A DNA stretch of 64,000 nt from NCBI GenBank assembly GCA_016845585.1, contig JAERSO010000165.1, forward strand, positions 18,723 through 82,722. Reading direction: 5' to 3'. The stretch is from Acidimicrobiaceae bacterium. GTDB taxonomy: Bacteria; Actinomycetota; Acidimicrobiia; Acidimicrobiales; Aldehydirespiratoraceae. Under the pieces are notes generated by a model. It was not told the DNA's origin. It made no database searches and saw nothing but the letters and a program-made list of their open reading frames with translations. Every line of letters starts with the position of its first letter. Position 1 is the first letter of the stretch. Shown piece after piece: positions 32,214 through 41,447 of this stretch. The position numbers and the translations under genes were made by a program.

Positions 32214-33280
32214 CCGTCGACGCCGCCGGGCGCTCACACCGAGATGCGCCGGTCCTCCGATTCGATCCAACCCGCGACGAGTTCGCGGCCCTGCTCGACG
32301 GCGAGCCGCGCTACCGCCTCGATCAGGCGTGGACCGGCCTGCACGAGCGCGGCGATGAAACGGACGACCTGACCAATCTCCCCAAGGCGCTCCGGGCCCG
32401 CATCGACGCCGAGCTCCCACTCGGGCTCTCCCCGGAGGAGGAGTCCGTCAGCGACAACGGGGAGACGGTGAAGTGGCTGTGGCGGCTGCACGACGGTCAC
32501 CACATCGAGACCGTTCTGATGCACTACGAGGACCGCACGACGGTGTGCGTCTCCTCCCAGGCCGGCTGTGCCATGGCCTGTGGCTTCTGCGCCACCGGCC
32601 AGAGCGGATTCGACCGGCACCTGTCCGTCGGGGAGATCGTCGAGCAAGTCGTGCGAGCACGCCGCACCTCGGCACCACGCCGAGTCTCCAACATCGTCTT
32701 CATGGGGATGGGTGAGCCCTTCGCCAACTACGACCGCACCTGGGCGGCGGTCGAGCGCATCAATCACGACCTGGGTATCGGGGCTCGTCACATCACCATC
32801 TCGACGGTCGGCGTCGTCCCGGGTATCGATCGGCTCGCCCGGGAGGATCTCCCCGTCAATCTCGCCGTGTCGCTCCACTCGGCCAACGACGAGGACCGAA
32901 ACGCCCTCGTCCCGATCAATCAGCGCTACCCCCTCGCCATGCTCGAGGAATCGTGTGCGCGGTACCTCGATGCGAAGAACCGACGCCTCTCGTTCGAATG
33001 GGCCCTGATCGACGGGGTCAACGACCGCGCGAGCGACGCCGATGAGCTGGCCATCCTCGCCCGCCGGCTCCGGGCGCACATCAATCTGATCCCGCTCAAT
33101 CCCACCCCGGGATATCTGACACGCGGCACGCCGATGGATCGTGTGCATGAGTTCCGTGACCGGCTCACCTCGATGGGGGCCAACGCCACCGTCCGCCGCA
33201 CGCGCGGCACCGACATCGACGCCGCTTGCGGCCAGCTGCGAGCCAGCCGCCAGCTCGTTGATCCACCGCGGAGACGCTGA
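32210..33280 (+). CDS. rlmN: 23S rRNA adenine-2503 C2-methyltransferase (radical SAM)
   Basis: 356 aa. The radical-SAM cluster motif is CAMACGFC (C-x3-C-x2-C), followed by ATGQSGFDRHLS. FMGMGEPFANYD and ITISTVGVVPGI are family blocks, and the C-terminal conserved Cys is in GTDIDAACGQL. It methylates A2503 of 23S rRNA and a tRNA adenine at position 37. Overlap of 4 nt with mshD implies coupling. Confidence 0.95.
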   Translation: MTVDAAGRSHRDAPVLRFDPTRDEFAALLDGEPRYRLDQAWTGLHERGDETDDLTNLPKALRARIDAELPLGLSPEEESVSDNGETVKWLWRLHDGHHIETVLMHYEDRTTVCVSSQAGCAMACGFCATGQSGFDRHLSVGEIVEQVVRARRTSAPRRVSNIVFMGMGEPFANYDRTWAAVERINHDLGIGARHITISTVGVVPGIDRLAREDLPVNLAVSLHSANDEDRNALVPINQRYPLAMLEESCARYLDAKNRRLSFEWALIDGVNDRASDADELAILARRLRAHINLIPLNPTPGYLTRGTPMDRVHEFRDRLTSMGANATVRRTRGTDIDAACGQLRASRQLVDPPRRR

Positions 33281-33310
33281 GTCCGCCCGGTCACACTCCA
33301 TACTGGAACA

Positions 33311-33700
33311 ATGAGCGACACCCAGTGGATCAACCCGCGCCAGCCTCAGACTCTCTACATCGCACAGTTCCTGCTGTATTTCAGCGCCGTGATCGCCATC
33401 TTCGATCCGCCACCGACCGGCGTGTTCTCGAACTTCGCCATCCGGAACCTGTTGCTGTTGATCATCGTCTTCGGGTCAGCAGGCGGCGCATTCGGTATCG
33501 CCAACCACAAACGCTGGGGCTATATCATGGGCATCGTCGCCGCCATTGCCCCGTTCCTGATTCGCTTCGAACTCGCACGACAGATCGACATCGGATTCGC
33601 GATCGAATGGAACATCATCGGTGGCATGTTCGACATCGCCACCGTGGCCGCCCTCCTGCATCCGATGAGCCGGGACTACCAGAAGATCTGGTTTCGGTGA
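33311..33700 (+). CDS. hypothetical four-helix membrane protein, 129 aa
   Basis: Hydrophobic helices at about 16-32 (YIAQFLLYFSAVIAIF), 45-63 (IRNLLLLIIVFGSAGGAFG), 70-86 (YIMGIVAAIAPFLI) and 96-116 (FAIEWNIIGGMFDIATVAALL). No charged catalytic motif is visible. It lies between rlmN and menG, and its TGA overlaps the GTG of menG, so it is probably expressed with menaquinone synthesis. Family not recognised. Confidence 0.65.
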   Translation: MSDTQWINPRQPQTLYIAQFLLYFSAVIAIFDPPPTGVFSNFAIRNLLLLIIVFGSAGGAFGIANHKRWGYIMGIVAAIAPFLIRFELARQIDIGFAIEWNIIGGMFDIATVAALLHPMSRDYQKIWFR

Positions 33701-34434
33701 CCCACCGCCCCGGTGATGCTGCGTCGCCGATCCTGCAGGACGGCGTGACCGTCGACCCTGACCACCTCCCGAGCGGCGACGAGAAGCGTCGCCAGGTCCG
33801 CTCGATGTTCGACTCGATCGCTCCCCGCTACGACCTGGTCAACCGCATCATGTCCTTCGGCCTGGACGTGCGGTGGCGCAAGGCCGCCATGAAGCAGTTG
33901 GGTGTGTCCGGTGGGGGCACCGTCGTCGACCTCGCGTGCGGCACCGGTGACTTCTGCCGCGAGATCCAGAAGGCCGGACTCCTACCGGTGGGACTCGACC
34001 TCTCGATGGGGATGCTCGCGGAGGCACGAACCGATGCCCCGCTTGTTCACGCGGACATCCTGCGCATGCCGCTTCCCGATGGCACCGTCGATGGCGCCAC
34101 CTGCGGTTTCGCGCTGCGCAATCTGGTCGAACTCCCCGGGTTCTTTGACGAGGTGGCCCGGGTGCTCCGACCCGGCGGCCGCATCGCGTTCCTGGATGCC
34201 TCCGAGCCCGAGAACCGAATCCTGCGTTGGGGCCACGGGATCTACTTCAACCGGGTCGTCCCGGTCATCGGCGGCGTCCTCTCAGAGGGTCGGGCCTACC
34301 GCTATCTGCCGAAGTCGCTCGTCTACCTTCCCCCGTGGGACGAGATGAAGGCCTCACTCGAAGACGCCGGCTTCGCCGATCTCGGGCGCAAGGTCTTCAC
34401 CGGCGCCCAACTCATCACCGGCACCCGCCGCTAG
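33697..34434 (+). CDS. menG: demethylmenaquinone methyltransferase (UbiE/MenG)
   Basis: 245 aa from the GTG at 33697, which overlaps the preceding TGA. It methylates demethylmenaquinone with SAM in the last step of menaquinone synthesis. MFDSIAPRYDLVNRIMSFGLDVRWR is the UbiE opening, VVDLACGTGDF is SAM motif I, and GFALRNLVELPGFFDEVARVLRPGG is the central signature. The product of menA, 56 nt away on the other strand, is its substrate. Confidence 0.94.
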   Translation: MTHRPGDAASPILQDGVTVDPDHLPSGDEKRRQVRSMFDSIAPRYDLVNRIMSFGLDVRWRKAAMKQLGVSGGGTVVDLACGTGDFCREIQKAGLLPVGLDLSMGMLAEARTDAPLVHADILRMPLPDGTVDGATCGFALRNLVELPGFFDEVARVLRPGGRIAFLDASEPENRILRWGHGIYFNRVVPVIGGVLSEGRAYRYLPKSLVYLPPWDEMKASLEDAGFADLGRKVFTGAQLITGTRR

Positions 34435-34490
34435 ACACCACGCGGCGATCAACGTCACCGCAGCGAGTCCGCTGTCCCCATTGTTCTCTC

Positions 34491-35393
34491 TCAGCCGCTG
34501 AGGGCGATTCCGGCGGCCATGGCCAGGCCGCAGACGAGCTGGGCCTTCCCCGTCAGGCCGAGTACACCGATCAGCTCTGCCCCTGTGGCCCCCTTCGAGA
34601 CCGCCCGGATGCCCTGAAGGACGAACGGAACACCGAGGAGAGCGGCCACGGCCCAGCGATCGGTGACGACGGTGAGCAGGACCGCGACCGTCAGCGCAGA
34701 TTCCTGCATGAGGACATAGGTGATGCGGGTGCGCTTCTCCCCGATCCGCACAGCCAGCGTCTGCTTTCCCGCGATCGTGTCACCGGGGATGTCGCGCAGA
34801 TTGTTGATGACCAACAGCGCCGTGGCCCACAGCCCGACCGACACGCTCGCGGCCAACGCGACACCCCTGATCTCCTCGAGCAGCACATACGTCGTGCCGA
34901 CCGTGGCCACCACGCCGAAGAAGACGAAGACGAAGACCTCGCCGAGGCCCAGATAGCCGTAGGGCCGGGGGCCGCCCGTGTAGGTCCATCCGGCAACGAG
35001 CGATGCGGCACCGACGATGAAGAGTTCCGGACCGACGACGAAGGCCAGCACCGCTCCCACCACGCCGGCCACACCGAACGAGAGCGTTGCCGCCCGCTTC
35101 ACCGAGCCGGGTTCGACCAGGCCGGATCCGACGAGGCGCAGCGGGCCGACGCGCTCAGCGCCATCGGTGCCGCGGACACCGTCGGAGTAGTCGTTGGCGA
35201 AGTTCACCGCCACCTGCAAGGCGAGCGCAACGATGAGCGCCGCCCCTGCCCTCCACCATTGTGTGTCGGCGCCCTCTCCCACTGCCACTGCGGCACCGAC
35301 TGCGACGGGGACGATGGCCGCCGGCAACGTGCGCGGTCGGGCACCGGCGAGCCACAGCTTCAGACCGGTCGGAGAGTCGGGGGGCGAGTTCAT
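34491..35393 (-). CDS. menA: 1,4-dihydroxy-2-naphthoate polyprenyltransferase
   Basis: 300 aa, about eight or nine membrane helices. The prenyl-diphosphate/Mg-binding motif is NFANDYSDGVRGTD near residue 67; the second Asp-rich region is NNLRDIPGD. It attaches the polyprenyl chain to DHNA at the membrane. It is the last gene of the purine operon (4-nt overlap with purN) and converges with menG, so the two late menaquinone enzymes sit tail to tail. Confidence 0.93.
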   Translation of the reverse strand: MNSPPDSPTGLKLWLAGARPRTLPAAIVPVAVGAAVAVGEGADTQWWRAGAALIVALALQVAVNFANDYSDGVRGTDGAERVGPLRLVGSGLVEPGSVKRAATLSFGVAGVVGAVLAFVVGPELFIVGAASLVAGWTYTGGPRPYGYLGLGEVFVFVFFGVVATVGTTYVLLEEIRGVALAASVSVGLWATALLVINNLRDIPGDTIAGKQTLAVRIGEKRTRITYVLMQESALTVAVLLTVVTDRWAVAALLGVPFVLQGIRAVSKGATGAELIGVLGLTGKAQLVCGLAMAAGIALSG

Positions 35394-36001
35394 CGGGATT
35401 CCAGAATTCGGGCGATGGCCGCGGGGAACAACCGGTGTTCTACCGCGTGGATACGTTCCTCCAACGACTCTCGGGTGTCCGTTGCCCGGATCGGCACCTG
35501 CTCGGTGAGGATCACGGGCCCATCGTCCATGCCCTCGTCGGGCACCAGGTGGACCATCACGCCCGTGTGGTCGAGGCCATCGGACTCATGGGCTGCCCAG
35601 GCGTCATCGATGGCGTGGGCCCCGGGGAACGCTCCCGGGAGGGCCGGATGCAGGTTGACCACCTGGTCGGGAAACTCACCGAGGAACGCCATCGAGAAGA
35701 GGTGCATCCAACCCGCCTGCACGACCAGATCCGGGGCTGCGCCGGCCACGATCTCGGCCAGATCGGCGTCGTAGGCAGCGCGTGCCGCCGCAGGATCTTC
35801 GATTCGCTCGCGGTAGGGCCCGAGTGGTGCGAAGTGGGTGGAGATCCCCCGAGCGGCGGCTCGTTTCGCGGCATGGGCCGATCGACGGTTCACCACGACG
35901 AGAACCACGTGTGCGTCGAGAGATCCTTCGTCACACGCATCAAATATCGCCTGAAGGTTCGAGCCGCTCCCGGATGCCAGAACGACGAGCGTTGCCGTCA
36001 A
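35390..36001 (-). CDS. purN: phosphoribosylglycinamide formyltransferase
   Basis: 203 aa folate-dependent GAR transformylase. ASGSGSNLQAI is the phosphate loop. Catalytic Asn/His are in NLHPALPGAFPG, and the Asp is in DEGMDDGPVI. Overlaps purM and menA by 4 nt each. Confidence 0.95.
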   Translation of the reverse strand: MTATLVVLASGSGSNLQAIFDACDEGSLDAHVVLVVVNRRSAHAAKRAAARGISTHFAPLGPYRERIEDPAAARAAYDADLAEIVAGAAPDLVVQAGWMHLFSMAFLGEFPDQVVNLHPALPGAFPGAHAIDDAWAAHESDGLDHTGVMVHLVPDEGMDDGPVILTEQVPIRATDTRESLEERIHAVEHRLFPAAIARILESR

Positions 36002-36999
36002 CGCCAGTCGCCGTGAAGTTGAACTCGCTCGCCACCCTCGTCGACGGAGACCAGCCGACCGATCACGGCATGACCGAGGGCGACGGCGGCATCGACGTGT
36101 TCAGCGGCAACCGCCACGACCATGCCGATCCCCATGTTCCACGTGCGAAACGACTCGCCATCGGCGATGTCGCCCCACTCGACGAGCGTGCGGAAGCCCT
36201 GCGGCACATCCCACGAGCCGAGATCGATGCTGGCGCCGAGATCGGCAGGAAGCACACGGGGGATGTTCTCGAGGAAGCCTCCGCCCGTGATGTGGGCAAG
36301 CGCCTTCGGTTCGGTCCCGGCTGCCCTGAGGGCGTCGACATCACCGAGGTACGACTTGTGGGGCGTGAGTAGCCAGTCGACCATCTCCGCGGTGGGTTCG
36401 TTCTGGTCGAGCAGCAGGCGAATGAGCGAATAGCCGTTGGTGTGGGGGCTGTCGGAGGCCATCCCGATCAACACATCGCCGGCCTGGAGCGCCTCGGTGC
36501 GAGGCCAGAGTTCGGCCTGCGACACCGAACCGACAATGGTGCCCGCGATGTCGACCGAGCCATCGGTGTAGACGCCGGGCATCTCCGCGGTTTCGCCACC
36601 GAGGAGCGCACAGCCGACGGCGCGACACGCACCGGCCATACCGGTGACGATCTCCGCCACGATCTCGGGCACCAGTTTGGCCGTGGCGATGTAGTCGAGG
36701 AAGAACAACGGACGGGCACCCTGCACGAGGATGTCGTCGACACAGTGATTGACGAGGTCCGCGCCGACGCCCTGCCACCCGCCGTGACGCGCCGCCAGTT
36801 CGACCTTTGTGCCCACGCCGTCAGTGGACGCCACCAGCACGGCATCGCCGGCGAGTCCGGCGGTCGAGAACAACCCACCGAAGGCGCCCAGATCCGAGAG
36901 CACCGCATCGGTGTTCGTGGAGGCCACAGCCTCGGACATGAGCTTGACCGCCCGATTGCCCTCGTCGATGTTGACGCCGGCGTCGGCGTATTCGGTCAT
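35998..36999 (-). CDS. purM: phosphoribosylformylglycinamidine cyclo-ligase (AIR synthetase)
   Basis: 333 aa ATP-grasp-unrelated PurM-fold enzyme. Typical elements: YADAGVNIDEGN at the N-terminus, VASTDGVGTKVELA, VNHCVDDILVQGARPLFFLDY and GGETAEMPGVY. It closes the imidazole ring of FGAM to AIR. Overlaps purD by 4 nt and purN by 4 nt. Confidence 0.96.
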   Translation of the reverse strand: MTEYADAGVNIDEGNRAVKLMSEAVASTNTDAVLSDLGAFGGLFSTAGLAGDAVLVASTDGVGTKVELAARHGGWQGVGADLVNHCVDDILVQGARPLFFLDYIATAKLVPEIVAEIVTGMAGACRAVGCALLGGETAEMPGVYTDGSVDIAGTIVGSVSQAELWPRTEALQAGDVLIGMASDSPHTNGYSLIRLLLDQNEPTAEMVDWLLTPHKSYLGDVDALRAAGTEPKALAHITGGGFLENIPRVLPADLGASIDLGSWDVPQGFRTLVEWGDIADGESFRTWNMGIGMVVAVAAEHVDAAVALGHAVIGRLVSVDEGGERVQLHGDWR

Positions 37000-38315
37000 G
37001 AGCGGACCTCCGCTGTGGCGCGGGCGATGTCGGCGCGATGTTGCGCACCGTCGAACGAAATGAGCGACACCCCGTGATGGGCCGCGTCGGCGGCCTCGAT
37101 GAGGGTCGAGCGGCGGGCGGTGACGGCGAGCACGCGTCCGCCGGAGGTCACGATCTCCTCGTCACGGATCGCGGTGCCGGCGTGAAAGACGAGGCAGTCG
37201 GCCTCCGGGGCCTCGTCGATCCCGACGATGGGCGCTGGGTCGCTTCCGGACACGGGGTAGCCGGCGGATGCCATCACGACGGTGACAGCCGCGTCCGTCG
37301 ACCACTCGATCTGGACATCATCGAGTGATCCGGTGGCGCACGCCATGAAGATCTCGTAGACGTCGGACTCCAGGAGGGGCAACACCACCTCGGTCTCGGG
37401 GTCGCCGAACCGGCAGTTGTACTCGATGACCTTCGGGCCCTCGCTCGTGAGCATCATCCCGGCATAGAGCACGCCTCGGTACGGACGGCCCTCCGCCGTC
37501 AGGGCGGCGAGGCTCGGCGCGAGCACCGTGCGCCCGATCTCGTCGAGCAACTCGGCATCGGCGATCGGCGACGGGTAGAACGCTCCCATGCCACCGGTGT
37601 TCGGGCCTTCGTCGCCGACGAGCAGCCGCTTGTGGTCCTGGGCGGCGGGCATGACATGGAACCGCACACCATCACAGAACGCCAGGATCGACACCTCGGG
37701 TCCGTGGAGCCTCTCCTCGAGGAGGAGCTCTGTGCCGGCGTCACCGAAACGGCCGTCGTCGAGGATCTCCCGGATGGCAACGGCGGCCTCTTCATGGGTC
37801 TCGGCCACGATCACGCCTTTGCCGGCGGCGAGTCCGTCGGCCTTCACCACCGGCGGCACCACGAGGTCGGCCAGGTAGGCCAACGCCGGAGCCGAATCCG
37901 TGAACGATTGGGACCGTCCGGTCGGGATCTCGTTGCGCAGCAGAAAGTCCTTGCAGTGCGACTTCGATCCCTCGAGTTGGGCCGCGGCGGCCGATGGTCC
38001 GAATGCGGCAATCCCGCGCTCGGCGAGTCGGTCGACGAGGCCCATCACGAGCGGATCCTCGGGCCCGACGACGACCAGATCGACGTTCTCGGCCACGGCG
38101 AACTCGACCAGACCGGCGACGTCGGTGGCCCTGATGGCCACATTGCGACAACCTGGTTCAGCGGCGGTGCCAGGGTTGCCCGGCGCCGTGATGACCGTGG
38201 CCACCGACGGCGACTTGGCGAGCGCCCAGACAATGGCGTGCTCACGTCCACCACCACCGACGACGAGCACGGTGGCGCCGGAGTCGGCCGCCCGGGGCTC
38301 AGTCTCCCCAGACAT
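36996..38315 (-). CDS. purD: phosphoribosylamine-glycine ligase
   Basis: 439 aa ATP-grasp enzyme. VLVVGGGGREHAIVWAL, VVGPEDPLVMGLVD, VKADGLAAGKGV and YNCRFGDPETEVVLPLL are hallmark blocks. It has a short Glu/Ala-rich N-terminal extension before the first strand. Its start lies 17 nt inside purF, an unusually long overlap for this operon. Confidence 0.96.
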   Translation of the reverse strand: MSGETEPRAADSGATVLVVGGGGREHAIVWALAKSPSVATVITAPGNPGTAAEPGCRNVAIRATDVAGLVEFAVAENVDLVVVGPEDPLVMGLVDRLAERGIAAFGPSAAAAQLEGSKSHCKDFLLRNEIPTGRSQSFTDSAPALAYLADLVVPPVVKADGLAAGKGVIVAETHEEAAVAIREILDDGRFGDAGTELLLEERLHGPEVSILAFCDGVRFHVMPAAQDHKRLLVGDEGPNTGGMGAFYPSPIADAELLDEIGRTVLAPSLAALTAEGRPYRGVLYAGMMLTSEGPKVIEYNCRFGDPETEVVLPLLESDVYEIFMACATGSLDDVQIEWSTDAAVTVVMASAGYPVSGSDPAPIVGIDEAPEADCLVFHAGTAIRDEEIVTSGGRVLAVTARRSTLIEAADAAHHGVSLISFDGAQHRADIARATAEVRS

Positions 38316-39723
38316 TGGCGAACTGCTCCTTCGGGCGTAGCTCCAGTTGCACGAAGCGCTCGGACTCGAACGGATAGACCCCGGTGAAACATGCGTTGCA
38401 GTAGCCGTCTTCGGCCTCGAGCCCGCGCATCATCGCATCGATCGACAGAAACGCCAAGGAGTCAGCGCCGATGTGCTGTCGGATTTCCTCGACGCTCTTG
38501 TGGCCGGCGATCAGCTCGTCCGACGACGCCATGTCGACACCCATGTAGCAGGGGTCGGTGATGGCGGGGCACGCAACTCGTACGTGGACCTCGGCGGCGC
38601 CGGCATTTCGCACCATCTGGACGAGCGGACCTGAGGTGGTGCCGCGCACGATCGAGTCATCGACCAGGACCACGCGCTTCCCCGCGAGATTGTCCTTGAG
38701 CGGGTTGAACTTCATCTCCACTCGCGACTCACGGAGCTGCTGGGTCGGCTCGATGAAGGTGCGGCCGACGTAGCGATTCTTCGTGAGTCCCTCCGTGTAG
38801 GGAATCCCGGCTTCCTGGGCGAAGCCGATGGCGTGCGGGGTACCGGAGTCCGGCACCGAAACCACGATGTCGGCGTCGACGGGATTCTCCCGGGCGAGCT
38901 CCCGACCGAGGCGCTGCCTGGTCGAGTGGATGAGGTTGCCGCCGTAGATGCTGTCGGGACGGCTGAAGTAGATCTGTTCGAATGTGCAGAATGCCCGCTG
39001 CTTCGGCACGGCCCCCTGCTCGATGTGGAGGCCGTTCGCGTCGATCCTCGCGATCTGACCCGGCTCGACCTCACACACGAACTCGGCGCCGATCGCGGAG
39101 AACGCACACGTCTCCGATGCCAGGATGTAGCCGTCGTCGAGTCTGCCCACCACCAGCGGTCGGAATCCCCACGGGTCGCGAACGCCGTAGACGGCATCGC
39201 GCGTGAGAATCGTGAGGGCGAACGCACCCTCGGCCTGTGTCATCAGTGACTTGATGCGATTGAGCCAATCGCCGCTCGCGGCACTCAGCAGATGCACCAT
39301 CACCTCGGTGTCCGACGAGGTCTGGAGCCCGACGCCACGTTCCAGGAGCTGTCGCCGCAGCAGGTGGGCGTTGACCAGGTTGCCATTGTGCGCGAGTCCG
39401 AGTGGACCGTCGATCGTCTCCATGATGACGGGCTGCGCGTTGCGGATGCCTGTGCCGCCGGTGGTGCTGTAGCGGGTGTGACCGATGGCGAGATCGCCCT
39501 TCAGAGTCGAGACATTGTCCTCGTTGAAGACAGTGGCGACCAGACCCTGGCCCTTGTGGATGTGGGCGACACCATTGTCACACGTGGCGATTCCGGCTGC
39601 CTCCTGTCCACGGTGTTGGAGGGTGTACAGCGAGAAGAAACTCAGTCGCCCCGCTTCCTTGCCGGGGGCATAGATCCCCACGACACCACATTCCTCATGA
39701 ATCTCATCCCCAGTGGGATACAC
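38299..39723 (-). CDS. purF: amidophosphoribosyltransferase
   Basis: 474 aa, first committed step of purine synthesis. The N-terminal nucleophile is Cys12 in HEECGVVGIY, so an 11-residue propeptide must be removed, as in Bacillus. Four candidate [4Fe-4S] cysteines (AFCTFE, VACPAI and the CNAC pair) put it in the cluster-containing class. The PRPP loop is VVLVDDSIVRGTT. Feedback by purine nucleotides is known for the family. Confidence 0.96.
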   Translation of the reverse strand: MYPTGDEIHEECGVVGIYAPGKEAGRLSFFSLYTLQHRGQEAAGIATCDNGVAHIHKGQGLVATVFNEDNVSTLKGDLAIGHTRYSTTGGTGIRNAQPVIMETIDGPLGLAHNGNLVNAHLLRRQLLERGVGLQTSSDTEVMVHLLSAASGDWLNRIKSLMTQAEGAFALTILTRDAVYGVRDPWGFRPLVVGRLDDGYILASETCAFSAIGAEFVCEVEPGQIARIDANGLHIEQGAVPKQRAFCTFEQIYFSRPDSIYGGNLIHSTRQRLGRELARENPVDADIVVSVPDSGTPHAIGFAQEAGIPYTEGLTKNRYVGRTFIEPTQQLRESRVEMKFNPLKDNLAGKRVVLVDDSIVRGTTSGPLVQMVRNAGAAEVHVRVACPAITDPCYMGVDMASSDELIAGHKSVEEIRQHIGADSLAFLSIDAMMRGLEAEDGYCNACFTGVYPFESERFVQLELRPKEQFANVWGD

Positions 39724-39726
39724 GGT

Positions 39727-40863
39727 TCACCGTCCAGTGAGCGCGGCGCGGACATCGCCGACTCGTTGTCGTACTTGGGTGCGATCGTCCCCGACGCAGG
39801 TCAGGTGCCCCATCTTGCGTCCCGGGCGGGCCTCGCCCTTGCCGTAGAGGTGCAGATGCACGTCGGGTTCGGCGAGCACGCGACCGAAGTCGGGGGCACC
39901 GTCGGTCCAGAGATCACCGAGAAGCTGGGCCATTGCAGCGGGCCGGCAGGAGCCGTCGCCGAGCGGCATACCGGTGATGGCGCGGAGCTGTTGTTCGAAT
40001 TGGCCCGCCGCGGCTGCCTCGATCGTGCAATGACCGCTGTTGTGCGGCCGTGGCGCGATCTCGTTGACGAGAATCCCATCGGGGGTGTCGAAGAGCTCGA
40101 CACAGAGCACACCGACCAGATCGAGTGCGAGAGCCGTGGCGTGGGCGACCGCTCGAGCAGCCTTCGCCGTCTCGTCGTTCACGTCGGCCGGAGTCACCGT
40201 GAGGTCGAGGATGTGATCGACGTGATCGTTCTCCATCACGCCGTGATCGCCGATCGTACCGTCGACACCGCGGGCCACGATGACCGAGAGTTCTCGTTCG
40301 AAGTGCACCACTGACTCGACCACGACACGCTGGTGGTCGAGGGTCTCCCAGGCAGCGTCGGCCTCGGCCGGGGTGTCGATGCGCACCTGGCCCTTGCCGT
40401 CGTAGCCGAAACGGGCGGCTTTCGCGATGACGGGAGTGCCGAGCGCCTCGACCGCGGCTCGGAGCTCGCCGAGTGTCGCGGCCGGCCGCCACGCGGCAAC
40501 CCTGACACCCGCCGCGGTGAGCGCCTCCTTCTCGAGCTGGCGGTCCTGGGCCGCGGCGATGATCGCGGCAGAGGGACGCACGGGGACACCGGCCGCCGCT
40601 GCAACGTCGGCCACCTGCAGTTCGACGTTCTCGAACTCCCACGTGATGACGTCGACTCGGTTCACGAAGTGGTTCAGCGCCGCGGAATCGGTGAAGTCGC
40701 CGGTGATCTCCTCGTCGGCCAGGAGCCCGGCCGGCGTGTCCTTTGCTCCCCCGGTGAGCACCACGACTCCGTAACCGTGTTGCCGAGCGGTCTGCGCGAG
40801 CATGCGACCCAACTGTCCCCCGCCGACAATTCCGATCGTGGTGCCAGGAGGGAGCGGGCTCAT
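39727..40863 (-). CDS. purK: N5-carboxyaminoimidazole ribonucleotide synthase
   Basis: 378 aa ATP-grasp enzyme. GIVGGGQLGRMLAQTA at the N-terminus, WEFENVELQV, and VNEIAPRPHNSGHCTIEA with metal-binding residues. It carboxylates AIR with bicarbonate and ATP; PurE then rearranges the product. It lies 3 nt from both purE and purF. Confidence 0.95.
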   Translation of the reverse strand: MSPLPPGTTIGIVGGGQLGRMLAQTARQHGYGVVVLTGGAKDTPAGLLADEEITGDFTDSAALNHFVNRVDVITWEFENVELQVADVAAAAGVPVRPSAAIIAAAQDRQLEKEALTAAGVRVAAWRPAATLGELRAAVEALGTPVIAKAARFGYDGKGQVRIDTPAEADAAWETLDHQRVVVESVVHFERELSVIVARGVDGTIGDHGVMENDHVDHILDLTVTPADVNDETAKAARAVAHATALALDLVGVLCVELFDTPDGILVNEIAPRPHNSGHCTIEAAAAGQFEQQLRAITGMPLGDGSCRPAAMAQLLGDLWTDGAPDFGRVLAEPDVHLHLYGKGEARPGRKMGHLTCVGDDRTQVRQRVGDVRAALTGR

Positions 40864-40866
40864 GTC

Positions 40867-41358
40867 TCAGTGATCCAACTCGATGGCGCGTACCTGCTCG
40901 GCGCGCTGCTGTCGGAATTCATGGAGCGCTTCCGCGAGACTCTCGTCGCGGCGAGCCAGCATCGCCACCGCGAAGAGGCCGGCGTTGGTGGCACCCGCGT
41001 CGCCGATCGCCATCGTTGCCACTGGAACCCCGCCCGGCATCTGTGCGATCGACAGGAGCGAGTCCATCCCATTCAGTGCCCGGCTCCTGATCGGCACACC
41101 CACGACCGGAACGATCGTGTGTCCTGCGACCATGCCCGGAAGATGCGCGGCACCGCCGGCCCCGGCGATGATCACCTCGAGGCCGCGAGACTCCGCCGCC
41201 TCGGCGTACTCGACCATGAGGCCCGGCGTGCGGTGGGCCGACACGACCCTGCATTCGTGCGGGATTCCGAAATCGCGGAGAACATCAGCGGCACGGCGCA
41301 TCGTCTCCCAGTCGGAGTCGCTGCCCATGATGACACCGACCTGCGGATCCTCAGACAC
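40867..41358 (-). CDS. purE: N5-CAIR mutase, class I
   Basis: 163 aa from the GTG at 41358, which has a GGGAGGA Shine-Dalgarno 8 nt upstream; an earlier in-frame GTG at 41376 lies upstream of that Shine-Dalgarno and is less likely. [35 protein letters not shown] and [17 protein letters not shown] are class I PurE blocks. It converts N5-CAIR to CAIR and pairs with PurK. A 71-nt gap to purC contains nothing obvious except this Shine-Dalgarno. Confidence 0.95.
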   Translation of the reverse strand: MSEDPQVGVIMGSDSDWETMRRAADVLRDFGIPHECRVVSAHRTPGLMVEYAEAAESRGLEVIIAGAGGAAHLPGMVAGHTIVPVVGVPIRSRALNGMDSLLSIAQMPGGVPVATMAIGDAGATNAGLFAVAMLARRDESLAEALHEFRQQRAEQVRAIELDH

Positions 41359-41447
41359 GACGGGGGTTCCTCCCACTCACTGACCCAGTCTGCATCCTCG
41401 CGCGGTCAAACCCGACACCGCGGGACAACTGCCGCGACATTCGTTCC

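Noticed and set aside
34227..35774. 515-codon plus-strand frame over menA and purN
   Set aside because: It begins inside menG in another frame and covers two clear minus-strand genes.
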